Shown here one piece after another: positions 22,807 through 34,478 of a stretch of 64,000 nucleotides of DNA (positions are counted from its first letter, which is position 1; each line of letters starts with the position of its first letter). The DNA lies in contig NC_058342.1 of the NCBI RefSeq assembly GCF_905475395.1, forward strand, positions 23,408,640 to 23,472,639, given 5' to 3'. The position numbers and the translations under genes are program-made. The stretch is from Chrysoperla carnea. Taxonomy: Eukaryota > Arthropoda > Insecta > Neuroptera > Chrysopidae. The notes under the pieces were generated by a model. The model was not told the DNA's origin and made no database searches. It was given only the letters and a program-made list of their open reading frames with translations.

Positions 22807-23093
22807 TGGTGTCGCTTCGTCGATGAGATATTCTAATTTGTTTTGATGGTTTTCGACTGCTGGATAATTTTGTCGACTTCATAACTCCTTGACATCTAGA
22901 ATTCGACATCTACAGAAAGAAAACATATGCTAACACAACCAATCCGAAAGACTTCCTACATCCTATCTCTCAAAAAACCTCTGCATTTTATTCCATGATT
23001 CATCGGGCCTTCAATTTACCTTTAACAAAAGAAAGTCTGGAAAAAGAAGTGCATACCATAGAATAAATAGCAGTGAACAATGGATATGATAGA
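22807..23093 (+). pseudogene. Penelope-like reverse transcriptase remnant
   Basis: WCRFVDEIF (22807-22833) matches the RT catalytic block, where an intact element has a YVDD-type motif; here it is FVDE. The next recognisable piece, LEFDIYRKKTYANTT (from about 22896), is the conserved LEF-x-IYRKPT block that follows. Then comes SMIHRAFNLPLTKESLEKEV, a stop, and IAVNNGYDRTMI, all typical of the region joining RT to endonuclease. In-frame stops and a frame change between blocks make it inactive. Confidence 0.8.
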
Positions 23094-23131
23094 ACGATGA
23101 TTAAAAATATCACAAAAGAAAAAAGGTAAAA

Positions 23132-23632
23132 ATGACAATAGAGTCATTGTACACTCTGGAGAAACTCCAACCAGATTGGTGCAATAGTATTACCTACTAC
23201 GGCAAGACTTCTGCGAAAATTTGTAACATATTAAAATCTAATTATATCAATGTAGCGATTTGCCCACCCATAAAATTAACCAATCTACTTCTCAGCAACA
23301 AAACCAAAATAGGAAAAAAAAATCAGCCAGGAGTCTACAAATTGTCTTGTGAGTGCAAAGGCATCTATTTTCGTCAAACGGGGAAAAACTTTAGAATAAG
23401 AAAGCGCGAACACCTTTGATCCTATAGGAGAAAATACAGATGACTCCACTTTCGCCAAACATCTAAGAGAAACGAGTCACACCACTGGCCAAGACCTACA
23501 GATCCTTAATGTAGCTAACAAGAGTTTCAAATTAAATGTTCTGAAGACCTTAGAGGTACATGCAGAAAATATCCAAGCGCCCGGGGACCAAAACATTATT
23601 TTCAGCTATTTGAATAATAATTTTTAAAATTT
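23132..23632 (+). pseudogene. GIY-YIG endonuclease of a Penelope-like element, frameshifted
   Basis: The first 95 codons include ITYYGKTSAKICNILKSN, a linker block typical of these elements, then GVYKLSCECKGIYFRQTGKN and FRIRKREHL. GVY and the YIG-like YFRQTG positions correspond to the two halves of the GIY-YIG signature, with the second half altered. After a frameshift near 23418 the downstream frame continues with DSTFAKHLRETSHTT and LQILNVANKSFKLNVLKTLE, ending at NNNF and a stop near 23626. The nuclease would normally nick target DNA for insertion; this copy is broken. Confidence 0.85.
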
Positions 23633-23870
23633 TTTAAGCAAATGTTTGTTTTGTCCTTAACTATATTTTTATTTGTAATTTTAAATATTTTTTATGTGTT
23701 TTCAATTAATTGACTTGCAATAATTATGAAACTAATAGTATAAATTCATTTTAAATCCAGAATAAATTACAATGTTTTGAAAATGGCCGAAACGATATCG
23801 TCAACACTTTATAAATTTATAAAAAATATTAGTGGTTGGTATTGCTGAGTAATAAATAAAAAGTATTATG

Positions 23871-24493
23871 GACTTCCACAATTTAACGCTCGATTACAAT
23901 AAATGAATCAATAAGGTATCTATAACATCCGGAATAATTATCTACAAGATCTAGATAGAATGCGCTCCTCGCATTTTGTGCACACTCAACTCCAACCCAG
24001 CGATCGGTCTAATATCAATTTTTTCATTGGATGACGGAATCCTAATAAAATTAAAATCAAACAAAAGTGTAGAATATTCTATTATCCAGGTGGAGTTTTT
24101 TCCCATATGTTCGAATCTTCACATAAAAAAAGAGAATTTAAACAAAAAAATAACTAAAAATTACTATTTTTAACCGACGAAAAATCCAAGAAGGAGATTT
24201 TACCTCCTTCTGTATTTTTTATTTGTTTTTGGAAAGCATAGCCTATGTTTTCTGAATGCTTCCATTTTAAATTGAACCAAAAACCCTAGGAAAGAAATGG
24301 AAGCGATTCAAAAATTAAGGGAATAAGTTTGTTGAAAAATTAGTCCAGTTTTTCTATTTGAAAAAAAAAAAACTTTTTTAAGATACACGCTTCGTGACCG
24401 TGGGAGATGGGCTCGAAATATTATCAAAAACAAAAATCAGTGCATCATGGCAATAATTATTTTCTACTTTTAAGTACAATAAAACTTTATTCT
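23871..24493. other. No recognised gene
   Basis: The 65-residue frame at 23976-24173 has no domain. A short self-complementary stretch, AAGAAGGAGATTTTACCTCCTTCT near 24190-24213, could form a small hairpin. Confidence 0.45.
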
Positions 24494-24544
24494 TTAAGGA
24501 TGTATGAGCACCAAGGTAATTTTAAATAAAAAGGTGATTGTTTC

Positions 24545-25090
24545 CCTACAGTATTGTAAAAAAGTTTTGGTTTATTGCACGGTACATACATATAAACTAA
24601 ATACATGCTTTGTAGTCAAGTAATGAGTTATTTTTAGCTTTAAAATACCACACAACTACAAAAATATATAATATATTGTATGCAAATGATGCTTATAAAT
24701 TTGATTATATAGATATCGCTCTTCAATCATTAATACTTTATTTATAGTCGTCTCTGTTCATTAAATGATGAATCTTCGATGAACTGATAATTAAATTAAA
24801 ATTTTGTTTTGATATCATCGGCAAAGCTATATTTAGATGGTATTATTATAAACTACAAGATTGTCTAAATATTTAAGATAGTTTTTTTATCACACTCTCT
24901 ATATTTTTTGATATAGAAATATCCAATTGAAAAGGATAACCTATATGATTCATTTGAATGATAAAATAATAATAAAAAGCTCGATGACCTAGGAATTTGT
25001 TGTGATTTTTGGAAACTTTGTAAATCAAAAAATGTATTTATAAAGTTTTATTGAAATCCGTAGTATTTATTCAATCCTTGCATATCTCCT
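24545..25090 (+). repeat. Dispersed repeat D, third copy
   Basis: Same orientation as 20360-20775 and inverted relative to 16370-16860. It extends further than the 20360 copy: TGTATTTATAAAGTTTTATT and TTATTCAATCCTTGCA at 25023-25083 match 16385-16445 in reverse, across a small insertion containing CTCGATGACCTAGGAATTTG. Confidence 0.7.
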
Positions 25091-25788
25091 TACAAAAATG
25101 TGTGTATAAAAAAGTTGGTTGCATTTTTTGCAAAAAAGATTTTTATTAAATATGAGTTTGGTACACATGATAAAACTAAATAATAATTAATCTGTGCATT
25201 TTAATTAGAACTTGTCGAGGATTAGTTGGTTTAAAATAATATTTGAAAAAAAAAATCCCCTATGTACGTCACACAACGTTTAGCTATACCCAGAATTTTA
25301 AAACTTGTTCCCTTAGGATAAAATCATCCTAAAATTTTTTTTTAGAATCTTATAATATTTAATTTGGAAAATTGGGAAAATTCACAGGATTTTCGAAAAA
25401 TAGTACCCAGGGCAGATAGAATATGACTACCTATAAAATATCCAAATCGATAGAGTAAACTCGATAATCGCAGTGCTTGAAATTCAATTGTAATTTTAAC
25501 GATTTTTATCTTTCAATCTTTCATTATAAATCATAAAGTTTCATGTAAATCAAAGAATGATTTCATGCCAATCAAAAATGTGTATAGAACAGCCTTGAAA
25601 GTACGGTTATGTATACTCTGTCCTAAGTCCATATAAATACGGAATTTACCTCACTATTAACAGATTTTCCGAACACTTACTAAGCTTTAAAGCTCTCGTT
25701 AAGAATTATTCACTAATAAAAAATCACTAAAAAAAACCGTAGATAATATAAATTTTAATTAAACAGTGTATCACTATCCTTTTTTTAG

Positions 25789-26224
25789 TTAAGGATGTAT
25801 GAGCATGAAACAATGTTTGATTTAAAAGCTCAAAATTTTTGTATGAATACACTTTTACTCAAAGAACATGTGTGGTTAAAATTTCAGGTCCATTCAAATT
25901 TTTAAGAAAAAAACCATTAAAAATCGATATAAAACTGATTAACTTTAAAATAATTTGTTTTAAATCAAATAGGATGAATGATTTGTCTATATAATTCTGC
26001 AAACAAGTTTTTTAAAATTAATTATTATTAATATTTTCACTGTTTATTAAAATTCATCAAAAAGGATCATTTTGGCAACGGGTTTCATGAATGTAGACGA
26101 AAAATAACAATTTTTATTCATACTTTTCGTCTTATATCGTTAAGTTATATACTTCACCATCAAAATTGAAAAAATATATTTTTTTTTAATTTTTGTCCTC
26201 ACTACCATGCTCATACATCGTTAA
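25789..26224. mobile_element. TTAA-flanked MITE, 436 bp
   Basis: Left end TTAAGGATGTATGAGCATG, right end CATGCTCATACATCGTTAA, with TTAA at both tips. The first 13 bases of the terminal repeat are those of the larger unit that surrounds it. No frame is present. TTAA flanks suggest a piggyBac-like mobiliser. Confidence 0.75.
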
Positions 26225-26244
26225 TTAGTAGGGCACAACGGTTT

Positions 26245-26764
26245 TTATACCATGCATATATGTAATATGCAAGGTATACTAAGTTTAGTCCCAAGTTTGT
26301 AACGCTTAAAAATATTGATGCCATGATCAAAATTTTCATAAAATCACCTAGTTAGTCCATTTCCGGTTGTCCGTCCGTCCGTCCGTCTGTGGGCACGATA
26401 ACTCAAAAACGAAAAAAGATATCAAGCTGAAATTTTTACAGCGAGGACGTAAAAAGTGAGGTCGAGTTCGTAAATGAGCAACATAGATCAATTGGGTCTT
26501 GACCTATGGGTCAGTAGGACCCATCTTGTAAACCGTTAGAGATAGAACGAAAATTAAATTGTAAAAAATGTTCCATATAAAAAAATAAACAACTTTTATT
26601 TCAAACATTTTTTCGTAAACATCACTGTTTACCCGTGAGGGCGCAAATTGTATAGTATGTATTATATAAATTGTGTATGTATGTGCAATGTGATAGAGTT
26701 ATCAACACTATTTACGCATGGTATTTCAACAATTAAATCAGTCAATTGTTTGTTTTCACTTGTT
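26245..26764 (+). mobile_element. HINE/DINE-1-like element, near full length
   Basis: Starts TTTTTATACCATGCATATAT, then TTTAGTCCCAAGTTTGTAAC, CCGTCCGTCCGTCCGTCTGT, ACTCAAAAACGAAAAAAGAT, GACCCATCTTGTAAACCGTT, and ends GCATGGTATTTCAACAATTA, palindrome, TTTTCACTTGTTTT. Only 20 bases separate it from the TTAA MITE on its left. Confidence 0.8.
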
Positions 26765-27164
26765 TTCTCTAGCTTTGGAGGAATCTATGAAAACATATCA
26801 TCCATCTACTGTATTCCCATGACCAATGTTAAATATGCCTACTTTTGAAGTCATTTATTTATTTTAATAATCGGGAAACCGCCCCCCGCCCTAAAATTTT
26901 CCGAATTGATTTAGACTTAAATCAACTAAATATAAAAAAATCAAGCTTTTTATTTAAAATTGCTTTGGCGCTCACACATCCTTAATTAAAATATAAATAC
27001 AACGTTTAGAAAAAGATCCAAATGTAATTCATAATAGCTACATAAAATCGACGCCTTTATTTTAAAATTTTGGCGCTTTTATTTCTTACATTTAATCGTC
27101 ATATAAAACTTTAATTTTTTGCTTAGAATATCGATTAAGTTTTTAGTTTTTTAACGGATTATAC

Positions 27165-27450
27165 TCAATGAATAAAATGTCGTAAGAATAACAAATACCT
27201 GAAAGTTACATTGCTAATAAAAAATATTTTTTTTGTAATAAATAGAAGATTTTCTTCGAACCAGAAGAAAAAGGTCATGGACGAGTTGCATATTCTTAAT
27301 TTTTCTCCATGAGATGAAGCAGAGTAGAATAACACATCTGACATCGCATCGTTTCTTTTAGATAAATAGTTACCATGACAACCGATAATACTAATATTGT
27401 TAGTCGTCATTAGAAGTAGAACATTAATTTTAGTAAATATTAGACATCTA
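27165..27450 (+). repeat. Dispersed repeat K, copy 1
   Basis: Matches 47515-47745 in reverse complement, for example AAATGTCGTAAGAATAACAA against TTGTTATTCTTACGACATTT, and TCTCCATGAGATG against CATCTCATGGAGAG. A minus-strand frame of 101 codons covers it, but the other copy is interrupted in the same frame, which argues against a real gene. Confidence 0.6.
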
Positions 27451-27567
27451 ATGAAAAAAATACTCGTCAACAGTCGAGCTCCATCACTAAGGTCATGTAG
27501 TACGTTATTTAACTACACTGAGAAAAATTTTTGAAATCGTGACAACTCGGCGTGGAATTGCAAATTC

Positions 27568-28380
27568 GAATATATGTATAAAAAGAGTAAATGGAATTTT
27601 TATACAGATGTTTTGTAAATTGCATTAACAGGATGTAACAAAAATATTTGTAACACATATCCTGTGAGGAAAGGTGAAGGTTCCTCATTTTCTTATTTTT
27701 GCTTCAGAGTTTGATAGCAAATATATATACAGTCAAACCTGGGTAGGTGAGAAAACTCTATAAGTGATCGTAATAGCCAGGACCCGTCATTTTAAGCTCC
27801 CAAAACCTCTATTAGCGAGAAACAGAAATCTCTGTTAGATAGAGTCGTTTTCCTTCATGTACCTCTGTAAGTGAGACTGCTACTTATCTTTACCTCTATA
27901 AGGGACAGTCGAGCTTTATGTATTTATATTATTTAGGAGGAACTATAGCTACTCATATTACATATTTAATACATTCGTACTTGCTGTGACTTGTTATTGC
28001 AGCGTACCTCTTTAAGAGAGAAACGTTACCCATGTACCTGCATTAGCGAGAAACTCGGGTTAGTGAGAAACCTCTATAAGTGAGAATCAGATTGCGCTCC
28101 CTTGAACTCTCGCTTATCCAGGTTTGACTGTATATTTAAACATAATGAGACATATAATTTATTTTCCATTTTTAAATAACTATTATTCTATTGCGTATAA
28201 TATGCTACTTAAATCGATACCGCACGATACTTAAATCCCACGTTTTTACTTAAATCACAGCGCGGAGTTCGAAGACAAATATGAAGATGAGTCAAAAGAA
28301 TTATGATTCACACAAGTCTGTCGAAACCAAAGTAATTATGCAGCTTCTTTTAAACCAATTGCGAGAGGAAAATGAAGACT
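27568..28380 (+). repeat. Dispersed host repeat carrying the Tigger-type MITE, copy 2
   Basis: Nearly the same sequence as 4741-5560, with the MITE at the equivalent position. Upstream flank: GAGTAAATGGAATTTTTATA; downstream flank: AGCGCGGAGTTCGAAGACAA. Similarity ends near GAAAATGAAGACTT. Confidence 0.75.
27730..28130. mobile_element. Tigger/pogo-type MITE, 401 bp
   Basis: Left end CAGTCAAACCTGGGTAGGTG, right end GCTTATCCAGGTTTGACTG, TA at both sides. About 95 percent similar by eye to 4910-5313 with a few small indels. Because flanks are shared, this pair arose by duplication of the larger repeat and not by two insertions. Confidence 0.8.
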
Positions 28381-28410
28381 TATAGTATTGACTTACGAAG
28401 AGAGAAACAT

Positions 28411-28934
28411 ATAAGTTTGTAACGCTTAGAAATATTGATGATACTAACAAAATTTTGTTATAGATCTTTCTGTCTGTCCGTCAACACAATAACTCAAAAA
28501 CGAAAAGAGATCAAATTGAAGTTTATGCGTAAAAAGTTACTTTGAATTCGTCAATCTTCTAAAGTCTTGGATCCGTAGATCCCATATTGTAAACCATTAC
28601 AGATAGAACAAAAGTTTAATAAATAAAAAAACTTTTGTTTGAAATATATTTTCTTAAACACCACTGTTTTCCTGTAAGAGCTGAAATAAGGACCAAACTC
28701 GATATTCATTTTCTCTAAAACTATTAAAGACTTGTGAAGTATTTTCGAAAAAAAATTCTAGGAAATATTTTTAAAATATTCGAAAACCAAATAAATTGCC
28801 CAAAGGCTGCCATAATTGTGTTGTTTGTTTAAAAACTTCTAATTTATAGAAAATAATACAAGCACAAACTTTTAACATTTTCTATACAAGGTATTTCTAT
28901 ATTTACCTCAGTCAATTTTTAGTTTTCACTTGTT
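28411..28934 (+). mobile_element. Diverged HINE-like element
   Basis: Begins inside the family at AAGTTTGTAACGCTTAGAAA, so the first 40 bases are lost. Contains a short CTGTCTGTCCGTC block, ACTCAAAAACGAAAAGAGAT, CCCATATTGTAAACCATT, a 3' part with TACAAGGTATTTCTAT and ends TCAGTCAATTTTTAGTTTTC ACTTG. It carries an extra 140 bases near 28690-28850 compared with other copies. Confidence 0.65.
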
Positions 28935-29681
28935 TTTTACTTTTAACTTTCTAATAACTTTTAACTTAAAAAGGATATTGGACTGAAAGTATAGCTTTTG
29001 TTTTAGTACAAAATAATTACCTATTATTAAAATCTTTCTGGACTTTCTATTCATTAAAAGTGTTAATCACATTATCAAAGTTTAAATTTCGAGCTATGTA
29101 ATGTTATACTTAAATAGTTAAGTTTTGTTACCTTCCAGCTGGGTGCCCATGGCATTTTACCCGTCTGATCACCCTATTGTTACGTCACTGGGTAACAACA
29201 AATATCGAGCGAATCAAACATGGCTCCTGTTACTGCATTTGTACCCATAGTTTTAAAAGGATTCAATTTAGAGATTATCTCTAGTTAGAAATATTCATAA
29301 TGCGTATTAACAATTGCATATATAACACAATAACTATACAGGACCTATCAGAGAAGTTTATAAATAAAAACAAAAATATACCCTTTGACAAAATTCTTTA
29401 TCACCGGAAGTTACATTATTGTAAAGGACACAGAAATTAAAAATGCTTTGAGTAAAGAATTTCGATTAATGTTTTAAACATTGAGTTAGAAAACCTCTCC
29501 ATACCCTACCTATGGTAGCTAGTAAAAAAAGCGTTTCAAATATTTAAAATAATGTCAATTTTTTACTTAAAAGCTTTAATTCATATATTTTTATTAATTT
29601 AAGGCCGTTATTTATGGGAAAATTTGAATAGTTCTTGCAATAAATACACAAATAAAAATTATTATTATTATACAAAATTTA
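28935..29681. other. No recognised feature
   Basis: AT-rich sequence with no frame, RNA or terminal repeats that I can support. Confidence 0.5.
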
Positions 29682-29996
29682 TAATCAAACAAGTTAGTTG
29701 TTGATATACCATGCATAGACAATGTTAATAACACAATCGTTTGCTTTTTACGTCATGTAAGTAAAGAAAGATAGTCACTCTTACACACAAAGTAATAAGA
29801 ATATCTTTCTTCTCACTTCCTCGATGGAAACATTAATAAACAAACACATATATAAATACTAAAAATGTAAACATGATACAATACAATACACGTATAATGC
29901 TCTAGCCTAATTTGCGCCCTCAGGCACAGGTAAAAATTGATGTTTATGCAAAAAATGTTTCAAACAAAAGTTGTTGAAGTTTTTATATGGAAAAAT
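29682..29996 (-). mobile_element. HINE-like 3' half, truncated
   Basis: Plus-strand ATATACCATGCATAGACAAT, then the CATGTAAGTAAAGAAAGATA variant, the GTTTATGCAAAAAATGTTTC block and AACAAAAGTTGTT. The canonical 5' half is absent. The terminal palindrome is reduced to CAAACAAGTTAGTTGTT. Confidence 0.65.
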
Positions 29997-30660
29997 TTTA
30001 TTTTGTTGCCTATGTAGCCGAGCTTGTTAAGGAGTCTTAACTTGCTTTGACTTGAAAAATTCTAAATCGCTTTTGGCGAATAATGAATTATATTTTCTGT
30101 TGACTTAAACTTTTTTGTGAGAAAAAATTATTCACCGTTGAAACATGACTTCAAATTTAGGAGGAAAACAAGTTTTTTTCATATTAAGGAGCGAAATTCT
30201 TGAAAACGTGACATGCTGAAACAATTTTGTGCTCAGATTGGTATTCAGTATTCAAAAATCTTTCAATAAGTAAACTCATCGTTCTGTGACCAAATTTGTG
30301 TTGATCAGTGTTATCAGCAACAATGCAGATTTTTCGAAAGACAAATCGAATTTCGAAAACCTTCTACAAATACCCTTCAAAGATTTCTTTACGTTTAAAA
30401 TTTTAGATAAAACTCTTTAAAAACCTTAAATTTGGGCAGCTTCTGTTACATTCTGTAAACATTGTATCTATTAATGCTTTTAAAAAAAAATTTAATTTTA
30501 AATTTATATATGAATATGAATGTATTTCAGCTTTATAGAGCTTTTAATTTTAAATGTATCAAAATAGTCTTTTTTAAAATAAGCCACTGATGAAATCGAT
30601 TTGCAAATTAAAAAATAAATACCTACCACGTCATACATCAAATTTTTTTCATTTTATTAA
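29997..30660. other. No recognised feature
   Basis: No coding frame or terminal repeats identified. Confidence 0.5.
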
Positions 30661-30945
30661 AATATTCCCACATCAGGATCCACAATCAAATATTTAGATT
30701 AATTTATAAAATTATTATTAATTAGCAGGACCGATTTCGATTGTTTTTTCTCCCCATCGAATCCTCTTCAGTAGCATTTAATCCTTATAATCAAAATATT
30801 TTATTTTATTTTTCGATTTTAAGATTTTAATGCTACTGAAGAGGATTGCCAAAGCAATCGAAATCGGTCCAGATAATTATTAATAATTTCGTAAATCTAG
30901 CTAAATATTTTTATTGTAGGTCCTAAAAGGATATATATTAACAAA
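30661..30945. repeat. Foldback element with 110-bp arms
   Basis: GGACCGATTTCGATTGTTTT...CTCTTCAGTAGCATT (30728-30780) pairs with AATGCTACTGAAGAGGATTG...CAATCGAAATCGGTCC (30828-30872), and the outer parts ATTTAGATTAATTTATAAAA and TCGTAAATCTAGCTAAAT also pair. The spacer is about 45 bases. The motif GAAGAGGATTG followed by AATCGAAATCGGTCC resembles the tail style of Penelope-like elements, but this is only a resemblance. Confidence 0.7.
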
Positions 30946-33900
30946 AAATGCATACTTTCTTCAAAATTTTATATTTGTAATGAAATGAATGTCACGCCCT
31001 TTGTAAACTGTTATTTTCTTTAGAAAGTTGTTCCCCCTCACGCCAATTTTGACCATCATACTTCTCTCAAAATCGTTCGCAACTTCATACAACGGAAAAT
31101 TGTTCTGCTATGAATCGTAGATCAATTTGGAGAAGAAAAATGGAAATGGTTTTGTAAAGGGCGTAAGAGATTTTATAAAAGGGATGTTATGTACGTTTCT
31201 TGAATTTCACATTTGGAGTCTTTAATTTCACTTCTTTACCCTTAAAGTGAACCCTGGTAGAGCCCGAAAGGATGAAGTTCAAAAACATCCTATCTGTCTG
31301 ATTGGCTTAAAATTTTATATTTTCTTTGAGGTATTTTCTAAATATCACAATTGAAAACTATAAAACACAACTAAAATATTTTTTGTTGAAAAAATTGGAA
31401 ACTCCTTAAAAAAAACTTGTGAAATAGAATTAAGTTAAATATTTTTCGACATTTCAAGTCGAGCTTTTCATTCGCTTTACTTCGTCCCGTCGCACGATAT
31501 ATATGAAAGCCCTTAATATATTTTTTGACGCCAACTCAGGCTCATTCTTATACGATGGATAATTAACATTTTGATTTTTGAGCTTTACTTAAGGAATTTT
31601 AAAAGATCATATGGAATTTTTTTTTCAAACAACAAATTTTCAACTGTATAATCTAAATTAAGGTACACTTTAATATAATAATAATAATAATAATAATAAT
31701 ATATTCAACTAAAGCTTTTCTGAATAAATTCTAATATAAACCACATTTTCGAAGTAATTTAATGATTAAATTACTCCGAAAAACAATATAAATTATTCAA
31801 CGAATTTTATTTTAGTCTGAACAATTTAAACATTTTGCAAGGACGTTCCACGCTAAGTGATGACATTATTTGTGACTGTCGTATCAAATTTTCCGGGTTT
31901 CCCGGAACTTGGGAAAATTAGATGAAAATTGAGAGTAAAATTTTTCGATAAATCATAGTTTCTGAAATATTGATATTTAAAAAGTTTTACAGAAAATCAC
32001 TTAAAAAAGAAAAAACAAAAAGTACCATTCATTTCAACACTTTAAATGTATTTTATGGGAAAACGAGTTCAGCATGTTATAATTTTCTTTATAAGAAAAT
32101 ATTTGTCATGCTTTCAACTAATGAAAATTAGTTTTCCAAATTAATCTTTTTTTTAAATTAGTCTTGTTCCATAATGCGAAACATACCTTTAAAAACACTT
32201 CAATATAGGATTTATATGATTTAAAACTCAAGCGCCCTTCCCGGGGAAACATCATTATGGCTATATTTCTTGAGAATTAAAAAATTCTCAAATTAAAAAA
32301 AAAAAAAGAGTTCGTCTCCTCTGCTAGTAAAATTAAATCTTCTAAACCGCAACAGACACCAAAAACCAACATCTATTGGTTATAGGAAACTAAAACTTTT
32401 TCAATCGATTCAGGTTGCAATGAAATTTGAGACAATGGAAAAATCTTTTTATAACTATCAATTAGTATTTTTGGTCAAAATTTTATGATCATTTAAAAAA
32501 TTGAGTTGTGAAAGTTATTAGCTGTTAAAGAAAACAGAAATAATTTAAAGTAAAATGCAATTTTTATGTTATATGTCATAATAAATATCTTTATCAAACC
32601 AAAAGTAATGTACACACATATTGGGTTTACTACTAAATCAGAAATATGTCTTTTTTAAACTAATACTACAATTATTTCATACAGTAAAAACTAAAAGCAG
32701 TTATAAAATTAAATTTGCCTTATAAAATTAATACCTTAAATTTTCAGAAAATATCTTATAAATAAAAAAAGTAAGCGTTGAATGGAATATAGTTCCTACC
32801 GGATGTCTCACGACACCACTCGACCTTTTTTTTCTTCTCATGCGATTTGCATATTCCCTGCAATTTTAGGCTTTCTGTATGATAGTAAAATAGTGAAATT
32901 TTATAAGTATAAACAAGATTTGGCCCGAACAGACGTGCAAACAAATACAAAAAATTGAAGTCAAGAAAAAAGCTTAAAAAAAATGTATAATTTCACAAAA
33001 ACAAAAAAAATTCTACTATATGCAATCGTATATACACTAACGTATTACTGATAGTATATCCATATAATTTGTAGGTGTAACGTATACACAACTGGTGTAC
33101 AAACGTAGCCAAAACGTAGTACATACGCGAGTACACTCTCCACGTGGTTTGTATACTCGAAACAACCAGCAGAAGATGTGTGGGAGTTATTGTAAAATAC
33201 AAACCGTCGTGTACAAAGCCACGAAGCTCACAAAACTACAATTATTCAAATGAAACAGATATAAAAGCGACATTTTTTTCCTTTCGCATCTGTGTTATTA
33301 TTTTTCATGATGAAATTTTTACCCTCCAGCAAAAAAAAAATTTTTTATTATCTGTATTATTCACTAAATCCATCCAGTGAATTTAGCAAACATGTCTATA
33401 CAATAAAATTCCATTATAATTTCACACACAAAAATTTATATTAATACAAGGAATTTAATTATAAAAATATTTTGGAGATAAAATATTCGGCTGGTTTAAA
33501 TGGATATAAAATTAAATCAATATTAAGTAATTTGGTTGACAACTTATAATACTAGGACGCACCTCTCTAAGAGAGTTTTTAATTAAAAATTTTTCTTTAA
33601 AAACAATTTTTAAGAAAAATTTAAAAGTAAATTTAAAGTTAAAATTTATAACAATATGGTTGGATAAATTCAAAAAAAGTAAAACTCTACATGAAAATTT
33701 TCTTTAATTCAAACTTACCCGCGTAAAACAAAAAAAATAAATAAATAAACTTTATATATATTTTTTTTCTTCAAAAATTTTCGATTATATATTAATTAAT
33801 TGAGAAAACACTGTTTTTAAATTAAAGCAATAACGGACTCGCAAACTTTTTGAAAATAATTTGACATGTTTCTATATGAAAATTTTCCGGCATGTTATAT

Positions 33901-34240
33901 ATACTTTCAACAAGAACTTCATGAAAACTGAAACTATTTTCTTGAACCATCGTCAAACATATTTGTGCGATATATACTTCGGTCGTATCACAATCGCGCA
34001 TGCGGTTTTATTGATGTATTCTACTACTAATAATATTAAGATTTTTCGTGTAAAAAAAAAAAAAAATTGGAAAAAATTTTCATAATTCAATTGACGATAA
34101 TGTTTTAATTTTTTTTTTTCTTGGGATATTAATACGTAAGTTGTTTTGATAAAAATCTTGAAAAATAAATTGGATGGTACGCGGTGTGGAGTGGGGATAA
34201 GAGAAGGGGAATTGAATGTTTTATTGCATATAATATATCA
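30946..34240. other. Long stretch without recognised gene or element
   Basis: 3.3 kb of AT-rich DNA. I see an ATA microsatellite at about 31674-31702 and A/T runs near 32296, 34047 and 34110. Small open frames at 32756-32950, 32993-33202, 33144-33380 and 33861-34085 have no domain. The lack of family members seen elsewhere suggests it is closer to single-copy than the rest of the window. Confidence 0.45.
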
Positions 34241-34436
34241 TGTGATATCAGTAAGAGCTTATAAGCTGTGTTGGTGCTGGGAGCTTTGCACACTCACGAC
34301 ACGACAAACAAAAACGATGTGAACCAGCTGATACACAAATTTTGGGGAATTTACGTTTGTTTTCTAGTGGTTTCTCGTAAGTTTGTCGATGTGTGTAGAG
34401 AAGAGGCACTGGTCGGAGTTGAGTAAACACAAATTT
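34241..34436 (+). other. GC-richer patch with donor-like site, unassigned
   Basis: The patch stands out from its AT-rich surroundings and contains TCTCGTAAGTTTG (34374-34386), which fits a splice donor. No repeat relationship in the window was seen. It could be a non-coding exon or an unrelated old repeat; evidence is thin. Confidence 0.2.
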
Positions 34437-34478
34437 TATACCCGGTATATATGAAATATATATCAAGGTACTTTCTAG
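34437..34478 (+). mobile_element. HINE-like 5'-end fragment
   Basis: TTATACCCGGTATATATGAA followed by ATATATATCAAGGTAC matches only the first 40 bases of the canonical orientation. The rest is missing. Confidence 0.5.

Larger units (their letters stand above)
22740..23870 (+). mobile_element. Penelope-like retroelement, degenerate 3' portion
   Basis: Reverse-transcriptase remnants (22807-23093) are followed by a GIY-YIG-type endonuclease (23132-23632) and a non-coding tail containing TGGCCGAAACGATATCGTCA (23783-23802) and GTGGTTGGTATTGCTGAGTA. The order RT then GIY-YIG then a short tail is the layout of canonical Penelope-like elements. Stops and at least one frameshift interrupt it, so it is dead. 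The 5' end is not defined. Confidence 0.85.
24494..26985. mobile_element. TTAA-flanked unit with 38-bp terminal repeats, composite
   Basis: TTAA at 24494-24497 is followed by GGATGTATGAGCACCAAGG and ATTTTAAATAAAAAG; at the right edge the reverse complement reads TTAA (26982-26985), GGATGTGTGAGCGCCAAAG and ATTTTAAATAAAAAG. The interior contains repeat D, a smaller TTAA MITE with related ends (25789-26224) and a HINE-like copy (26245-26764). No transposase was found. A right end of the same family occurs at 60600-60676. Confidence 0.65.

Noticed and set aside
27165..27470. 101-codon minus-strand frame as a gene
   Set aside because: The inverted copy at 47515-47745 does not keep the frame and the composition is that of AT-rich noise.
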